Below are positions 18,583 through 27,617 of a stretch of 64,000 bases of DNA, piece after piece (the first letter of the stretch is position 1; each line of letters begins with the position of its first letter). The DNA comes from Nitrospinaceae bacterium (GTDB taxonomy: Bacteria > Nitrospinota > Nitrospinia > Nitrospinales > Nitrospinaceae), in the NCBI GenBank assembly GCA_028278405.1, contig JANQEK010000037.1, forward strand, positions 62,001 through 126,000, in the 5' to 3' direction. The position numbers and the translations under genes are program-made. The notes beneath the pieces are model-generated. The model saw only the letters and a list, made by a program, of their open reading frames with translations. It did not search any database and was not told the origin of the DNA.

Positions 18583-19866
18583 ATGGAGATCAACTTCTAT
18601 TGGATAGGCTTGGGCATCGCGGCACTTCTGGTCGGAGTGCTCGCGATATTGATTGTCAAGGGCTACGGGATATTGCAGGTCCGGTGGTTGAATATATCCC
18701 GTTTGCACAAACTGAGGCAGCGGGCGTCCGATACCGACGATCCGATCGAGAAGTCTTCACTGGAAGTGATTACACAGCGTTGCGAAGACCTGCGCGGCCG
18801 CTGGGTGCTCGGTGAAGCGGATTTGGCTTTAATTGAAAATACGCGGAGCCTGGTTCGAAATATTGCAGAATTGTACCATCCCCAATCGACTCAACCCCTC
18901 GCTGAAGCCCGGATCGAAAAGGTTCTGAATGCTTTTCTCGAAATGAAGACACACATTCTGCAGTTGACCCGGCTGCGGGGTATTCGAGAATGGACCCGAT
19001 TTCGGCTGCGTCACGTGGTGTGGTTGTCGGAAGCGTGGGCGCGTAAAACCCAATGGGAGCAAACCCCCACTGTAAAAACGGTCCGCCGTTTCAAATTGAT
19101 TCCCATCGTTAAATGGATTTATACGGCTTTGCGTTCGCTGGATCTGGTTTTCTGGTCCTTGAAAATGACAGTGTTCTTTTTGTACGACATCGTGTTTAAA
19201 GTTTTTCTTATCCGGTGGACTCTACTGGTGGGAGAAACCGCCATCCGGGTCTACAGCGATCGGGAAAAAGATGAAGTTATTTCCCCGGAAGAGCTGCTGG
19301 AGGATATCGATGCCCTGCCGGATCAAAAGGAATTTCAGGAAGACGGGTTGACGGGAGAGGTTAAAGAGCACGTCGATGCCTCGCGTAATACTCTCTTATT
19401 TCACCTGGGCGTAATGAGCTGGAAGGAAGCGCGTCAACGGTATGATGAGCTGGTGAAGGAGATTGCCCGCATCCATTATCCCCAGTCGGAGCGGCCCTTA
19501 TATGAAGCACGGCTCTATGATTTGCTGATCGGGTTTTCCCGTTTCGCGGAGCAGGTCGTGAACCTCAACACCAAACCGGTCATCAACAAAATGCTCAAGC
19601 TTCGTCTGTCCCATTTGATGAAGGTGAAGGACGCCGCGAACTGGGCGCTGGAAAATCAACTGGTGGATCTGGCGCGCAAATATAAGGTTGGCACTGCGGT
19701 CAAATATTCCGCTCTCATTTACAAGGCGTTTAAAAAAGGGCATCCGGGAATTTTGTTCAAGGACGTGGCGCTGACTCTTGCGCGGGAAGGAGGAAAACGC
19801 TGGGTGTTGGTGTACCTCCACGACAAGATCGCCGTGGAGGCCGATTGGGTCTACAAACCGAAATAA
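18583..19866 (+). CDS. Membrane protein of unknown function with an internal duplication
   Basis: A 427-residue protein that I do not recognise. One transmembrane helix is at residues 5-27 and a second hydrophobic region lies near 185-225 (LDLVFWSLKMTVFFLYDIVF). Two segments resemble each other: IAELYHPQSTQPLAEARIEK with the following 40 residues, and IARIHYPQSERPLYEARLYD with its following 40 residues, each ending in an RLRHVV- or RLSHLM-type stretch. This points to a duplicated helical domain on both sides of the central membrane region. No signal peptide cleavage site is seen. It is divergent from the TPR lipoprotein operon. Confidence 0.75.
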   Translation: MEINFYWIGLGIAALLVGVLAILIVKGYGILQVRWLNISRLHKLRQRASDTDDPIEKSSLEVITQRCEDLRGRWVLGEADLALIENTRSLVRNIAELYHPQSTQPLAEARIEKVLNAFLEMKTHILQLTRLRGIREWTRFRLRHVVWLSEAWARKTQWEQTPTVKTVRRFKLIPIVKWIYTALRSLDLVFWSLKMTVFFLYDIVFKVFLIRWTLLVGETAIRVYSDREKDEVISPEELLEDIDALPDQKEFQEDGLTGEVKEHVDASRNTLLFHLGVMSWKEARQRYDELVKEIARIHYPQSERPLYEARLYDLLIGFSRFAEQVVNLNTKPVINKMLKLRLSHLMKVKDAANWALENQLVDLARKYKVGTAVKYSALIYKAFKKGHPGILFKDVALTLAREGGKRWVLVYLHDKIAVEADWVYKPK

Positions 19867-19890
19867 GCGGTACTTCGGGAAAAGCCGGGT

Positions 19891-20946
19891 TTATTGATTG
19901 GAAGAGCTCATGGTTTTGCCCAGGTTGGACATCTCAGCGACCAATTGAATCCTGTCCGATTGCAGGCTCATGCGCTTGTCGATCAAGGAATCGATCCGGA
20001 CATTAACCTCGTCAAAACTTTTGTCGCCGGGATATTCATCCAGCAGCGTTTGAAAGGCCGAGTTGATTTTCAGCTCAACATGGAAACTGTTTGCAAACGA
20101 CAGGACCAGGGACTGGAAAATTTCGCTGAAGTCCTGGGAAATGGTGAATTTATGCTTGTTGGCTTGCGCCCATTGTTTTAAAGTCTCGGCCCCTTTTTCA
20201 ACTGACTTTTTGGAAGTTCTCAGTTCAATGTTGGCGATTTTAACAAATGAAGCCTCATTCTCCGGAACATAGTTGGAAACCCCGGTTACTTCCGGTCCCT
20301 CCATTTCGGAGATTCGGGCTTTGATGAGATAAACCAGGCTTTGATTGGAATGGACGATGGATTTGAACAAATGAAACGAGGGATTATTCTGTTCCAATTG
20401 TCCCATTCGCAGTTTCAGCAGTTGGTTCTCCCCTTCCAGAGCGCGGATGATGGTTTTCCGTGATCGCAGGTCAAACCGGTTGACCACCGAAAGGTCTTTG
20501 GTCAAGCTCGCTTCAAACAGATTGTAAGTGTCGTCCAGCGATTGGCGAATAGTCTGGGTATATTCTTTAAGATACCCGTTGAATTCCTTTACCTGCGGGA
20601 GGAACCGTCCGGTTTTGAAATTGGGTTGGTAGAGGGAATCCAGTTTCTTGCTGGCGGTTTTAAATTTTTCTTCAATGGCAGCGGACATCCGGCGTTTTTC
20701 CTGAAGCGCCTTCTCTTCACCGACAGTTTCCATCAAGACCGCTTGGCTCAAATCGTCGATGGCTGAGGTCTGGGTGAAAACTTCCGTCAATTCATTGTAC
20801 AGGCTCGTCGAGCTTTCCAGGTATCGGGTGTACTCATTAAGATCGTGAAACAGCGCCGTACTTTTACCGGGAGCGGCGGCAAGATTTTTAGCAAATGAAA
20901 GAACGCAAATCAAAAGAAGGACAATAACGCGGTATTGAAGTTTCAT
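19891..20946 (-). CDS. Secreted helical protein of unknown function
   Basis: A 351-residue protein with a signal peptide (MKLQYRVIVLLLICVLSFA, cleavage near LAAAPG). The rest is almost wholly helical and rich in Leu, Lys, Glu and Ser with heptad-like stretches, suggesting coiled coils. The ATG at 20946 is chosen because an AAGGAA site precedes it and the signal peptide begins there; an in-frame ATG 36 bases upstream would add residues before the signal. It converges on the duplicated membrane-protein gene. No motif links it to a known family. Confidence 0.7.
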   Translation of the reverse strand: MKLQYRVIVLLLICVLSFAKNLAAAPGKSTALFHDLNEYTRYLESSTSLYNELTEVFTQTSAIDDLSQAVLMETVGEEKALQEKRRMSAAIEEKFKTASKKLDSLYQPNFKTGRFLPQVKEFNGYLKEYTQTIRQSLDDTYNLFEASLTKDLSVVNRFDLRSRKTIIRALEGENQLLKLRMGQLEQNNPSFHLFKSIVHSNQSLVYLIKARISEMEGPEVTGVSNYVPENEASFVKIANIELRTSKKSVEKGAETLKQWAQANKHKFTISQDFSEIFQSLVLSFANSFHVELKINSAFQTLLDEYPGDKSFDEVNVRIDSLIDKRMSLQSDRIQLVAEMSNLGKTMSSSNQ

Positions 20947-21222
20947 AACCCACTTTCCTTGAAGAGGGGAAACCTGCGGCACGGCCCTATGTCCTTATCA
21001 GGCAGGACTGCCCAGAGTTGGGAGCGGTTCACCCAACTTCCGGCGCTTCCACTTGATTCCCAATTTCCCGTATTTATTGATTAACTTCAGGATAAGTAGG
21101 GAAAGGGCGCTTGGCAAACATTTTTTTAGAATGTTAGTGTAAATTAAACCGGGTGGTCTTTAACTGTTTGAATTCACTGATATTTGCTAAAAGGACAGGT
21201 TGGGGGATTTCACCCTTTCGAG

Positions 21223-22062
21223 CTACTTGGAGGGAGTCAATCGATAGGATACGCGCACTTCGCTGGCATAGACGTCTGCCCAATGGGAAGCCTGTTTTTG
21301 CTCCGGTGACCACAAGTCCCTCCAATAACAGGGTTTCTGAATATAGTCGTCCCACTCCAAAAACCTGAAATCGAGGTCCAGAACCTGGAACCAGATTTCC
21401 ATTAAAGCACGTGTAGGGAAGGTAGTGAGAGCAAGTTCCTTTCCTTTATAGGAAAAGCCATCGGGCAACCGGTAATCCTTTTTCTCCGACTGCGTCAATG
21501 AGGTCAGGAGGATGGGGCTCTCGAAGGATTCATCCTTCAAATGAGGATAATACTGCTGTGCATCTTTGCCCTGCAGGGCAGCGTACCTGGCTGTGAACGT
21601 GTCCAACAGAACACACTTGCGCGCCGCCCGCACCATCAGTTGGAGCAGACGAAAGGGTTCCGCTACATAATACAGTAGTCCGAAGCAGAGGACCGTATCG
21701 AAACTATTCGGTTCACAGCCTTCCAGAAAATCCATCACATCTCTCACTTCAAACCGGTAAGAATCGGGAGCAACCTGCATTCGGCGGAACAAGTCCTCCC
21801 CCTTTTGCACCATGGCCTCTTCAGTGTCCACCCCGTGAACCTGGCGGGCGCCCAGCTGCAAGGCGGCATAGGAGAGGGTACCCATATGAGAGGCCAGATC
21901 CAGTACTTGGCAGCCTTGGATTGCATCCGATTGGCGGGCCAGCAGGATGTCCACCCGACCGTTCAGACATTCGAAATGATATGGGATCGCCCAGCGCTTG
22001 CCCCGGCTGTCTTCCTTGAGAAAGGGTGAATCTTCTGGAAAATAGGGATGGGGTTTTTTCAA
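21223..22062 (-). CDS. Class I SAM-dependent methyltransferase
   Basis: A 279-residue cytoplasmic protein with a Rossmann methyltransferase core: motif I VLDLASHMGTLSYAALQLGA, the acidic end of strand 2 in VHGVDTEEAM, a motif II-like VRDVMDFLE, and FDTVLCFGLLYYVAEPFRLL as motif IV/post-IV. It resembles the CmoB/TehB-like (DUF1698-type) group that methylates small molecules or tRNA-linked groups, but I cannot choose a substrate. It stands alone in its transcription unit. The next gene on the right has the opposite direction, leaving about 200 bases between them. Confidence 0.8.
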   Translation of the reverse strand: MKKPHPYFPEDSPFLKEDSRGKRWAIPYHFECLNGRVDILLARQSDAIQGCQVLDLASHMGTLSYAALQLGARQVHGVDTEEAMVQKGEDLFRRMQVAPDSYRFEVRDVMDFLEGCEPNSFDTVLCFGLLYYVAEPFRLLQLMVRAARKCVLLDTFTARYAALQGKDAQQYYPHLKDESFESPILLTSLTQSEKKDYRLPDGFSYKGKELALTTFPTRALMEIWFQVLDLDFRFLEWDDYIQKPCYWRDLWSPEQKQASHWADVYASEVRVSYRLTPSK

Positions 22063-22190
22063 ATCTAACCTATTGATTTTTTATGATTTTTCGGATTTCA
22101 GGAGGAGCCATAGCATACCGTCATCGGCGGTCATTATAGCCCAAAGAACCGGAAAAGCACGTAGGTACAGGTTAAGAAACCCGCTTTTTC

Positions 22191-22239
22191 TTGACAAAAT
22201 TCAAAGTCTATTATATTAATGAAAATCATTATCATTATC
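22191..22239 (+). promoter_or_regulatory. Promoter with Fur-box-like operator
   Basis: TTGACA at 22191-22196 is followed by an A/T-rich -10 region (TATATT at 22212 with a 15-base spacer or TATTAA at 22214 with 17). Directly downstream, GAAAATCATTATCATTATC at 22221-22239 agrees, on the complementary strand, with the 19-base Fur consensus GATAATGATAATCATTATC at 17 positions. An iron-bound Fur would sit over the transcription start, so the di-heme peroxidase gene is probably expressed under iron limitation. Confidence 0.75.
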
Positions 22240-22267
22240 AATTAGTGTGCTTTTACTGGAGGGGAAC

Positions 22268-24010
22268 ATGTGTAGCGATTGGTCGAAGTTCAAAATATGC
22301 TTTCTTGGTTTAGCTATTCTTCTATCCATTGGAGTTGCAAATGGATATGCAGAGGAGGAGGAAGGAGACCCAGCGGAGATTGGAATTGGAGAACGATTAT
22401 TTCTGGAAACACGGTTTGCGCAGTTTTTTTTCCAAAATTCTGATGGAGATGCCAATTCCTCCATTGGTGCCGGCGATCCCGTACTGTTTGAAACTGAAAC
22501 ATTGGGTGAACCATTACCTGGTCCCTTCACCGGGCAGTCTATGAATTGCCGTGCCTGTCATCTGGTGGACGAGCACCTGGAAGCGCCGGGAGGGGGGATG
22601 CGGACTTATACTGACTTTGCCCGGCGCAGCCCGATTCCGGATCGCCCTATTCATCAGGGTGGAGACGGTCTTACCCATGCCCCACGAAATTCGCCACCGC
22701 TGGTGAACGCCTCTCTCGACCGGCAGGGGGGGCTGCTGCTGCATTTTGACGCGGAGTTCACCACTATGGAGGATTTGGTACAAAGCACCCTCACTGGAAG
22801 AAACTACGGTTGGCTGGCCAGCGAGTTTGGTCAGGCGATCAGTCACATTGCCCACATCATACGCAATGATAATGGTGAGGGAGAGCTGGCGCAGGAATTC
22901 GGAGGGTCGTATAAGGAAGTGCTTCGTGGCAATCCACGAGATGCCGACGGGAATCTTATGCCGGAACTTGTCCTGCCGCCTGAGCTGCAGATTGATATCG
23001 ATGATCCCAGTGTCCAGGATATAGATATTTTCAGCCGGGTCGCTGAACTGATTGCCATCTACACCGTGGACTTGGCATTCAGTCAGGATGAAACAGGAGC
23101 CTTCAATCTGTCTCCTTTCGATGTGTTCCTGGTGAAAAATGGCCTTGACCGGAATCCACAGAGTGGTGAATCGGAACAGGAGTATAGTCGGCGTCTTCTA
23201 AAGGAAATTGATGATCTCGACGAGGTTCAATTTGTGGAAGATCCGGCTGACGGATCGTTTGCCTTCCACAATCAGGCTTATGCTTTTGGTCCGGAAGAGC
23301 TTGAAGGAATGAAAATCTTTTTCCGGGAAACGCCTGAGGAATCGGATACGGGTGCGGGGAATTGTATTGCGTGTCATCAGGCTCCCAACTTTACGGATTT
23401 TAATTTCCATAATACCGGCGCCACGCAAAAGGAATTCGATGCAATTCATGGAGATTCGGCGTTCAGGAAACTGCGTATTCCCGGATTGTTTAAACGATGG
23501 TGGCGCCATGAGGCATTTTTGCCGCCGACACCACAGCATCCGGGAGGAACCGGAAAATTCCGAAGCATCCCCTCAGCAAAAAACAAGCACACGGACCTCG
23601 GTTTGTGGAACGTGTTTGCCAATCCGGATTTTCCCAAGCCACAGGACAGACTTTGGCAGATCCTTTGTGAAAAGCGGTTGGGTCGAACATTTGACTCCTT
23701 CGAGCATTTTGGCAAACGCGAGTTTTTCATGGTGTTGCGAAAGTGCCGGGTTCGGAAACTACTCAAAAAATCCATAGCCCTGTTTAAAACCCCCGGGCTG
23801 CGCGATTTGGGTCATTCCGCTCCCTATATGCACAACGGTCAGGAAGACACACTGGAGGATGTCGTGAATTTTTATATTGAATCCTCCGATCTCGCCCGGG
23901 CCAGACGTTTGCGAAATGGAGCACCCGAACTTAAAGACATCCGGTTAGGGCCTGAGGATGTGGCCCCGCTGGTCAAGTTCATGAAATCCCTCAACGAGGA
24001 TTATGAGTAG
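22268..24010 (+). CDS. Di-heme cytochrome c peroxidase/MauG-family protein
   Basis: A 580-residue periplasmic protein with a signal peptide (hydrophobic FLGLAILLSIGVANG, cleavage near GYAEEE) and two haem c sites: NCRACH at 93-98 and NCIACH at 365-370. The C-terminal PGLRDLGHSAPYMHNGQEDT is the signature end of bacterial cytochrome c peroxidases and MauG-like enzymes. It is longer than BccP (about 330 residues), with an acidic N-terminus and an insertion around 420-500. The start at 22268 is supported by GGAGGGG. Family roles are H2O2 reduction or oxidative modification of a substrate. Control by Fur is unusual for a haem protein and suggests a link to iron shortage. Confidence 0.85.
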   Translation: MCSDWSKFKICFLGLAILLSIGVANGYAEEEEGDPAEIGIGERLFLETRFAQFFFQNSDGDANSSIGAGDPVLFETETLGEPLPGPFTGQSMNCRACHLVDEHLEAPGGGMRTYTDFARRSPIPDRPIHQGGDGLTHAPRNSPPLVNASLDRQGGLLLHFDAEFTTMEDLVQSTLTGRNYGWLASEFGQAISHIAHIIRNDNGEGELAQEFGGSYKEVLRGNPRDADGNLMPELVLPPELQIDIDDPSVQDIDIFSRVAELIAIYTVDLAFSQDETGAFNLSPFDVFLVKNGLDRNPQSGESEQEYSRRLLKEIDDLDEVQFVEDPADGSFAFHNQAYAFGPEELEGMKIFFRETPEESDTGAGNCIACHQAPNFTDFNFHNTGATQKEFDAIHGDSAFRKLRIPGLFKRWWRHEAFLPPTPQHPGGTGKFRSIPSAKNKHTDLGLWNVFANPDFPKPQDRLWQILCEKRLGRTFDSFEHFGKREFFMVLRKCRVRKLLKKSIALFKTPGLRDLGHSAPYMHNGQEDTLEDVVNFYIESSDLARARRLRNGAPELKDIRLGPEDVAPLVKFMKSLNEDYE

Positions 24011-24045
24011 CTGAGAGTTCTTCTCATTCATAAGACTCGGTCCTG

Positions 24046-24081
24046 AAACCCGGGAAAAGAGCCCTCTTTTCCCGGGTTTTT
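24046..24081 (+). terminator. Rho-independent terminator
   Basis: A near-perfect inverted repeat of 16 bases per arm (AAACCCGGGAAAAGAG and its complement) is followed by TTTTT. It closes the di-heme peroxidase gene and separates it from the pst operon. Confidence 0.9.
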
Positions 24082-24182
24082 GTGTGTAAGGTCGGCAGTA
24101 TTCTCCCGACATAAACCTGTTGCATTTACATATGTAGATAGGTCAATATGTTTAAGGTGAGACTCTTTACTGGGAGGATACG

Positions 24183-25106
24183 ATGCCGGCACGGTTTTCG
24201 AGGAAAGTCATTCTGGGTCTTGCTCTGGTCCTGTTTGGAACTGGAGTTTTTTTGCAAATCGGGCCGGGAGGCGTAACTCACGCTCTGGCTCAGGATTCAA
24301 CAGTGATCCGGATTGCCGGATCCACCACCGTACTTCCCATTGTATCCCGCGCTGCAGAGCAGTTTCAGACCCGTAATTCTTCGGTCAGGATCACCGTCAA
24401 TGCCGGGGGTTCCGGTGTTGGCATCCACGGTACTGGTACCCGCCGGTTGGATGTGGGGCTTGCGTCCCGCGAAATCACTTCCAAAGAAAAAAATCGTTAC
24501 GCTTCATCCCGACTCAACACGACTGTTATTGGACGCGATGCCGTCGCCTGTGTGGTGTCTTCCGAAATATTCGACAGCGGCGTGCGTTCGCTTTCCAGGC
24601 AACAGATCGGCGATATTTATCTCGGCAAGATCACCAACTGGAAGCAGGTCGGTGGACCGGATCGGAAAATCATTGTCATTGATAAAGAAGCGCATCGCGG
24701 CACCCGTCACGTTTTTATGAAATACCTGTTCGGGAAATCCAATGCGCGCGCACCGGGTGCGCGGCTCGTCACCGGCTCCAATAACGAGGAGCAGGCCAAG
24801 ATCGCACAAAGCGATTCCGCCATCGGCATGCTCTCGATTGCCTGGATCAACAATGATGTGGTCGGCATCGGTATCCGTGAAGGCCATCAAGTCATAAAAC
24901 CCACGTTAAAGAATGTGCGTGCCGGACGATTTCCCATTGCCCGCAATTTGAATCTTGTAACCGCGGGTCAACCTAGAGGCGTGGTCAAGCAATTTGTCAA
25001 TTATCTTCTAAGTAAAGAAGGCCAGGTATTTGTTGAGGTCAGTGGCTATATTCCGATCCGTTCGCCACAGCTGATGTCTCAAGTGGCGGGATCTCATTCC
25101 AAATGA
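24183..25106 (+). CDS. pstS: Phosphate ABC transporter substrate-binding protein
   Basis: A 307-residue periplasmic binding protein with a signal peptide (cleavage near THALAQDS) and the PstS N-terminus IRIAGSTTVLPIVSRAAEQF. Phosphate-contacting segments are visible: NAGGSGVGIHGTGTRRLDVG, REITSKEK, and RGTRHVFMKYLFG. It captures phosphate for the PstCAB permease encoded by the next three genes. The stop overlaps the pstC start by four bases. Closely related proteins bind other oxyanions, but the gene order supports phosphate. Confidence 0.92.
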   Translation: MPARFSRKVILGLALVLFGTGVFLQIGPGGVTHALAQDSTVIRIAGSTTVLPIVSRAAEQFQTRNSSVRITVNAGGSGVGIHGTGTRRLDVGLASREITSKEKNRYASSRLNTTVIGRDAVACVVSSEIFDSGVRSLSRQQIGDIYLGKITNWKQVGGPDRKIIVIDKEAHRGTRHVFMKYLFGKSNARAPGARLVTGSNNEEQAKIAQSDSAIGMLSIAWINNDVVGIGIREGHQVIKPTLKNVRAGRFPIARNLNLVTAGQPRGVVKQFVNYLLSKEGQVFVEVSGYIPIRSPQLMSQVAGSHSK

Positions 25107-25975
25107 ACAAACATTCCTTGTTCCCTGAAAGGGGACCGGCGTTTTGGTGGACCGGATTCACGGCACTCATTGCCGCCGGAACCATTTTTATTTTGTTTGT
25201 CAGTCTGGTGATCGAGAGTGTTCCCGTTTTTAAGTCGCAGGGGTTGTCGTTTTTGTGGGGAGCGGACTGGTTCGCAGGAGAGGCATACGGCGCCTTGCCG
25301 ATGATTTTCGGTTCGTTGATGGTTACCGGTCTGGCCGTGGTGATGGTGCTTCCCTTCGCGCTGGGCAGTGCGATCCTGACTTCTGAGTTCCTCAATGGCC
25401 GTTTACGTTTGGTGGTCAAAGCAGCCATGGAACTGTTGGCGGGTGTGCCTGGCATCATTTACGGGTTGATGGGCATCGCGGTTTTAACGGTGTGGGTGCG
25501 CGATGTGTTCGGCCTCATTGACGGGAATACCTTGTTTACCGCGGGACTGCTGCTGGCAGTGATGATTCTGCCGACGGTGATGACCCTTTCAGAAGACGCC
25601 CTGCGGTCGGTGCCCGGAGAGTTCCGTGACACAGCGCTCAGCCTGGGATTGACCCGGATGGAGATGACTCTGAAAGTAGTGGTGCCACAGGCATTACCCG
25701 GATTGGCCGGGGCGGTGTTTCTGGGACTGGGTCGCGCCATGGGCGAAACCATCGCCGTGATGCTGGTGATCGGCGGCATCGATCGCATTCCTCAACCCTG
25801 GTTTAACCTGTTTGCGCCCGGACAAAGCATCCCCTCGAAAATTGGACGCGAGGCCGCCGAAGCGCTCGGATTCGACGTTCAATGGAGCGCCCTGATTGCG
25901 TTGGGGTTGGTACTATTTGTGATGGTGATGACGCTGACCTCGGCCGGGAATCTATTGTTGAGGAGAGCCCGATGA
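25103..25975 (+). CDS. pstC: Phosphate ABC transporter permease
   Basis: A 290-residue inner-membrane permease with about six transmembrane helices and the EAA-type loop DTALSLGLTRMEMTLKVVVP that contacts the ATPase. The segment GVPGIIYGLMGIAV and the GLGRAMGETIAVMLVIGG near the end are typical of PstC. It starts inside the pstS stop (ATGA) and overlaps the pstA start likewise, so translation is coupled through the operon. Confidence 0.93.
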   Translation: MNKHSLFPERGPAFWWTGFTALIAAGTIFILFVSLVIESVPVFKSQGLSFLWGADWFAGEAYGALPMIFGSLMVTGLAVVMVLPFALGSAILTSEFLNGRLRLVVKAAMELLAGVPGIIYGLMGIAVLTVWVRDVFGLIDGNTLFTAGLLLAVMILPTVMTLSEDALRSVPGEFRDTALSLGLTRMEMTLKVVVPQALPGLAGAVFLGLGRAMGETIAVMLVIGGIDRIPQPWFNLFAPGQSIPSKIGREAAEALGFDVQWSALIALGLVLFVMVMTLTSAGNLLLRRAR

Positions 25976-26823
25976 ATTCACGCCTCTTCAAAGAGAGAAT
26001 CCTCTTGGGTTCGCTGTATGGTTTCACCGCTTGCGGTTGCCTGGTCTTGGCCGTAATACTGATTTTAGTTTTCACCAAAGGAGGTCTCGCTATCAGCACC
26101 GCTTTTCTTTTCGAAGAGGCGCGCAATTTCGGATTGGAGGGGGGTATTTTGTATCAGATCGCAGGTACCCTGATCTTAATGACAGGCGCCGCCCTCGTGT
26201 GCCTGCCTGTGGCTTTGGGATCGGTTTTGTTTCAAACGGAATTTTTGCATTCCCCGAAACTCAGGAAAATATTTCGTCTGGTCATCTATGCGCTCAACGC
26301 CGTACCCACCATTATTTTTGGATTGATCGGCTATCTGTTTTTTGGTGTGTTTCTTGAGGCCGGTGTGTCCTGGATGACAGGGGTCCTGGTTCTGGCGGTG
26401 ATGATTCTACCGACCCTGCACGTCAGCATTCACGAAGCAGTGGAATCAATTCCAAAACATTATCGGGAAGCGGGACTGGCGTTGGGATTGTCGCCGGGCC
26501 AACAGATGCGCGCGGTGATTCTGCCGCAAAGCCTGCACGGCATTGTGACGGGAACCCTGTTGGGACTGGCCCGCGCGGCGGGAGAGACGGCGGCGATCAT
26601 GTTTACGGCCACCGCATTTTCCGGTGTGCGCCTGCCGCAGTCGTGGACCGAACCGGTGACCACACTGCAAACGCATATTCTGGTCCTGGCGCAGGAAGCG
26701 GCCAATCCGGTTGCTTTGACCCATGCCTGGGGCGCGGGGCTCGTGTTGTTGACGCTCGTGTTTGTTTTGATCGCAGCGACGCTATGGATTCGATCCGGTT
26801 TGGAAATGGAGGCGCAACGATGA
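25972..26823 (+). CDS. pstA: Phosphate ABC transporter permease
   Basis: A 283-residue inner-membrane permease. It has about six hydrophobic helices, the segment ALNAVPTIIFGLIGYLFFG, an EAA loop YREAGLALGLSPGQQMRAVI and GLARAAGETAAIMFTATAFS. The ATG at 25972 overlaps the pstC stop (ATGA) and gives the expected PstA length; an upstream in-frame extension would be cytosolic and unsupported. It forms the heterodimeric channel with PstC. Confidence 0.93.
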   Translation: MNSRLFKERILLGSLYGFTACGCLVLAVILILVFTKGGLAISTAFLFEEARNFGLEGGILYQIAGTLILMTGAALVCLPVALGSVLFQTEFLHSPKLRKIFRLVIYALNAVPTIIFGLIGYLFFGVFLEAGVSWMTGVLVLAVMILPTLHVSIHEAVESIPKHYREAGLALGLSPGQQMRAVILPQSLHGIVTGTLLGLARAAGETAAIMFTATAFSGVRLPQSWTEPVTTLQTHILVLAQEAANPVALTHAWGAGLVLLTLVFVLIAATLWIRSGLEMEAQR

Positions 26824-27545
26824 ACGAAAGCATACACGCCATTCAACTGGAGCGGGTACGCTTGAGTTATTCCGGCAAGGCGGTGATCGAGACCGCCTCC
26901 TGCGCGGTTCGCAAAAATGCAGTGACGGCTGTAGTGGGTCCGTCGGGAAGCGGCAAGTCCACGTTGCTGAGAACCCTGTGTCGGATGAACGACCGGGTAC
27001 CGGGATTCCAGGTGGAAGGAAAAGTGGTCGTATTGGGACGCGATATTCACGACCCGGCACTCAATGTTTATGAACTCCGCAAGCAGGTGGGCATGGTGTT
27101 CCAGAAACCCTGCGTATTTCCCAAATCGATTGTCGAGAACGTGGTTTTCGGTCTCAAGTTCCATGCCGTCCCGAACGGCAAAAGTTTTCCTGAACGGTCG
27201 GAGCAGGCCCTGCGCGATGCGTTTTTGTGGGACGAGGTGAAGGACCGTCTGCACGATCCGGCGCATACACTGTCGCAGGGCCAGCAGCAACGCCTGGCCA
27301 TGGCGCGCACCCTGGCGGTGGATCCTGAAATCCTGTTGATGGACGAACCGACCTCGGCGCTCGACCCTAAATCTTCGAAGGCCATTGAGGACCTGATCCT
27401 GTCCCTGAAAGATCGGCACACGATCGTGCTGGTGACGCACAACGTGGACCAGGCCGAGCGCGTCGCCGAAGACCTCATCTGCGTCGACGACAAAACCGTC
27501 TGCCACAAACCCTGCCACCCCCTCCCGGGGGAGGGAACTTGCTGA
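26820..27545 (+). CDS. pstB: Phosphate ABC transporter ATP-binding protein
   Basis: A 241-residue ATPase with Walker A GPSGSGKST, the PstB-type Q-loop GMVFQKPCVFPKSI, the ABC signature written LSQGQQQRLAMAR (the usual glycine after Ser is Gln), Walker B ILLMDEPTSALDP and the switch His in VTHN. The ATG at 26820 overlaps the pstA stop. PhoU and the PhoBR pair are not found downstream, where the operon simply ends, so regulation must lie elsewhere. A GGGAGGG-type inverted repeat overlaps the last codons. Confidence 0.92.
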   Translation: MNESIHAIQLERVRLSYSGKAVIETASCAVRKNAVTAVVGPSGSGKSTLLRTLCRMNDRVPGFQVEGKVVVLGRDIHDPALNVYELRKQVGMVFQKPCVFPKSIVENVVFGLKFHAVPNGKSFPERSEQALRDAFLWDEVKDRLHDPAHTLSQGQQQRLAMARTLAVDPEILLMDEPTSALDPKSSKAIEDLILSLKDRHTIVLVTHNVDQAERVAEDLICVDDKTVCHKPCHPLPGEGTC

Positions 27546-27617
27546 AAGAACAACCCTTTTTGAAAACTAATTCCCCGCCTGAATTAACCATACTGGCATA
27601 ACAAGACTCCCTACAAG

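Noticed and set aside
24110-24160. Pho box upstream of pstS
   Set aside because: CTGTTGC-N4-ACATATG has only a partial fit to the CTGTCAT direct repeats; too weak to report as a site.
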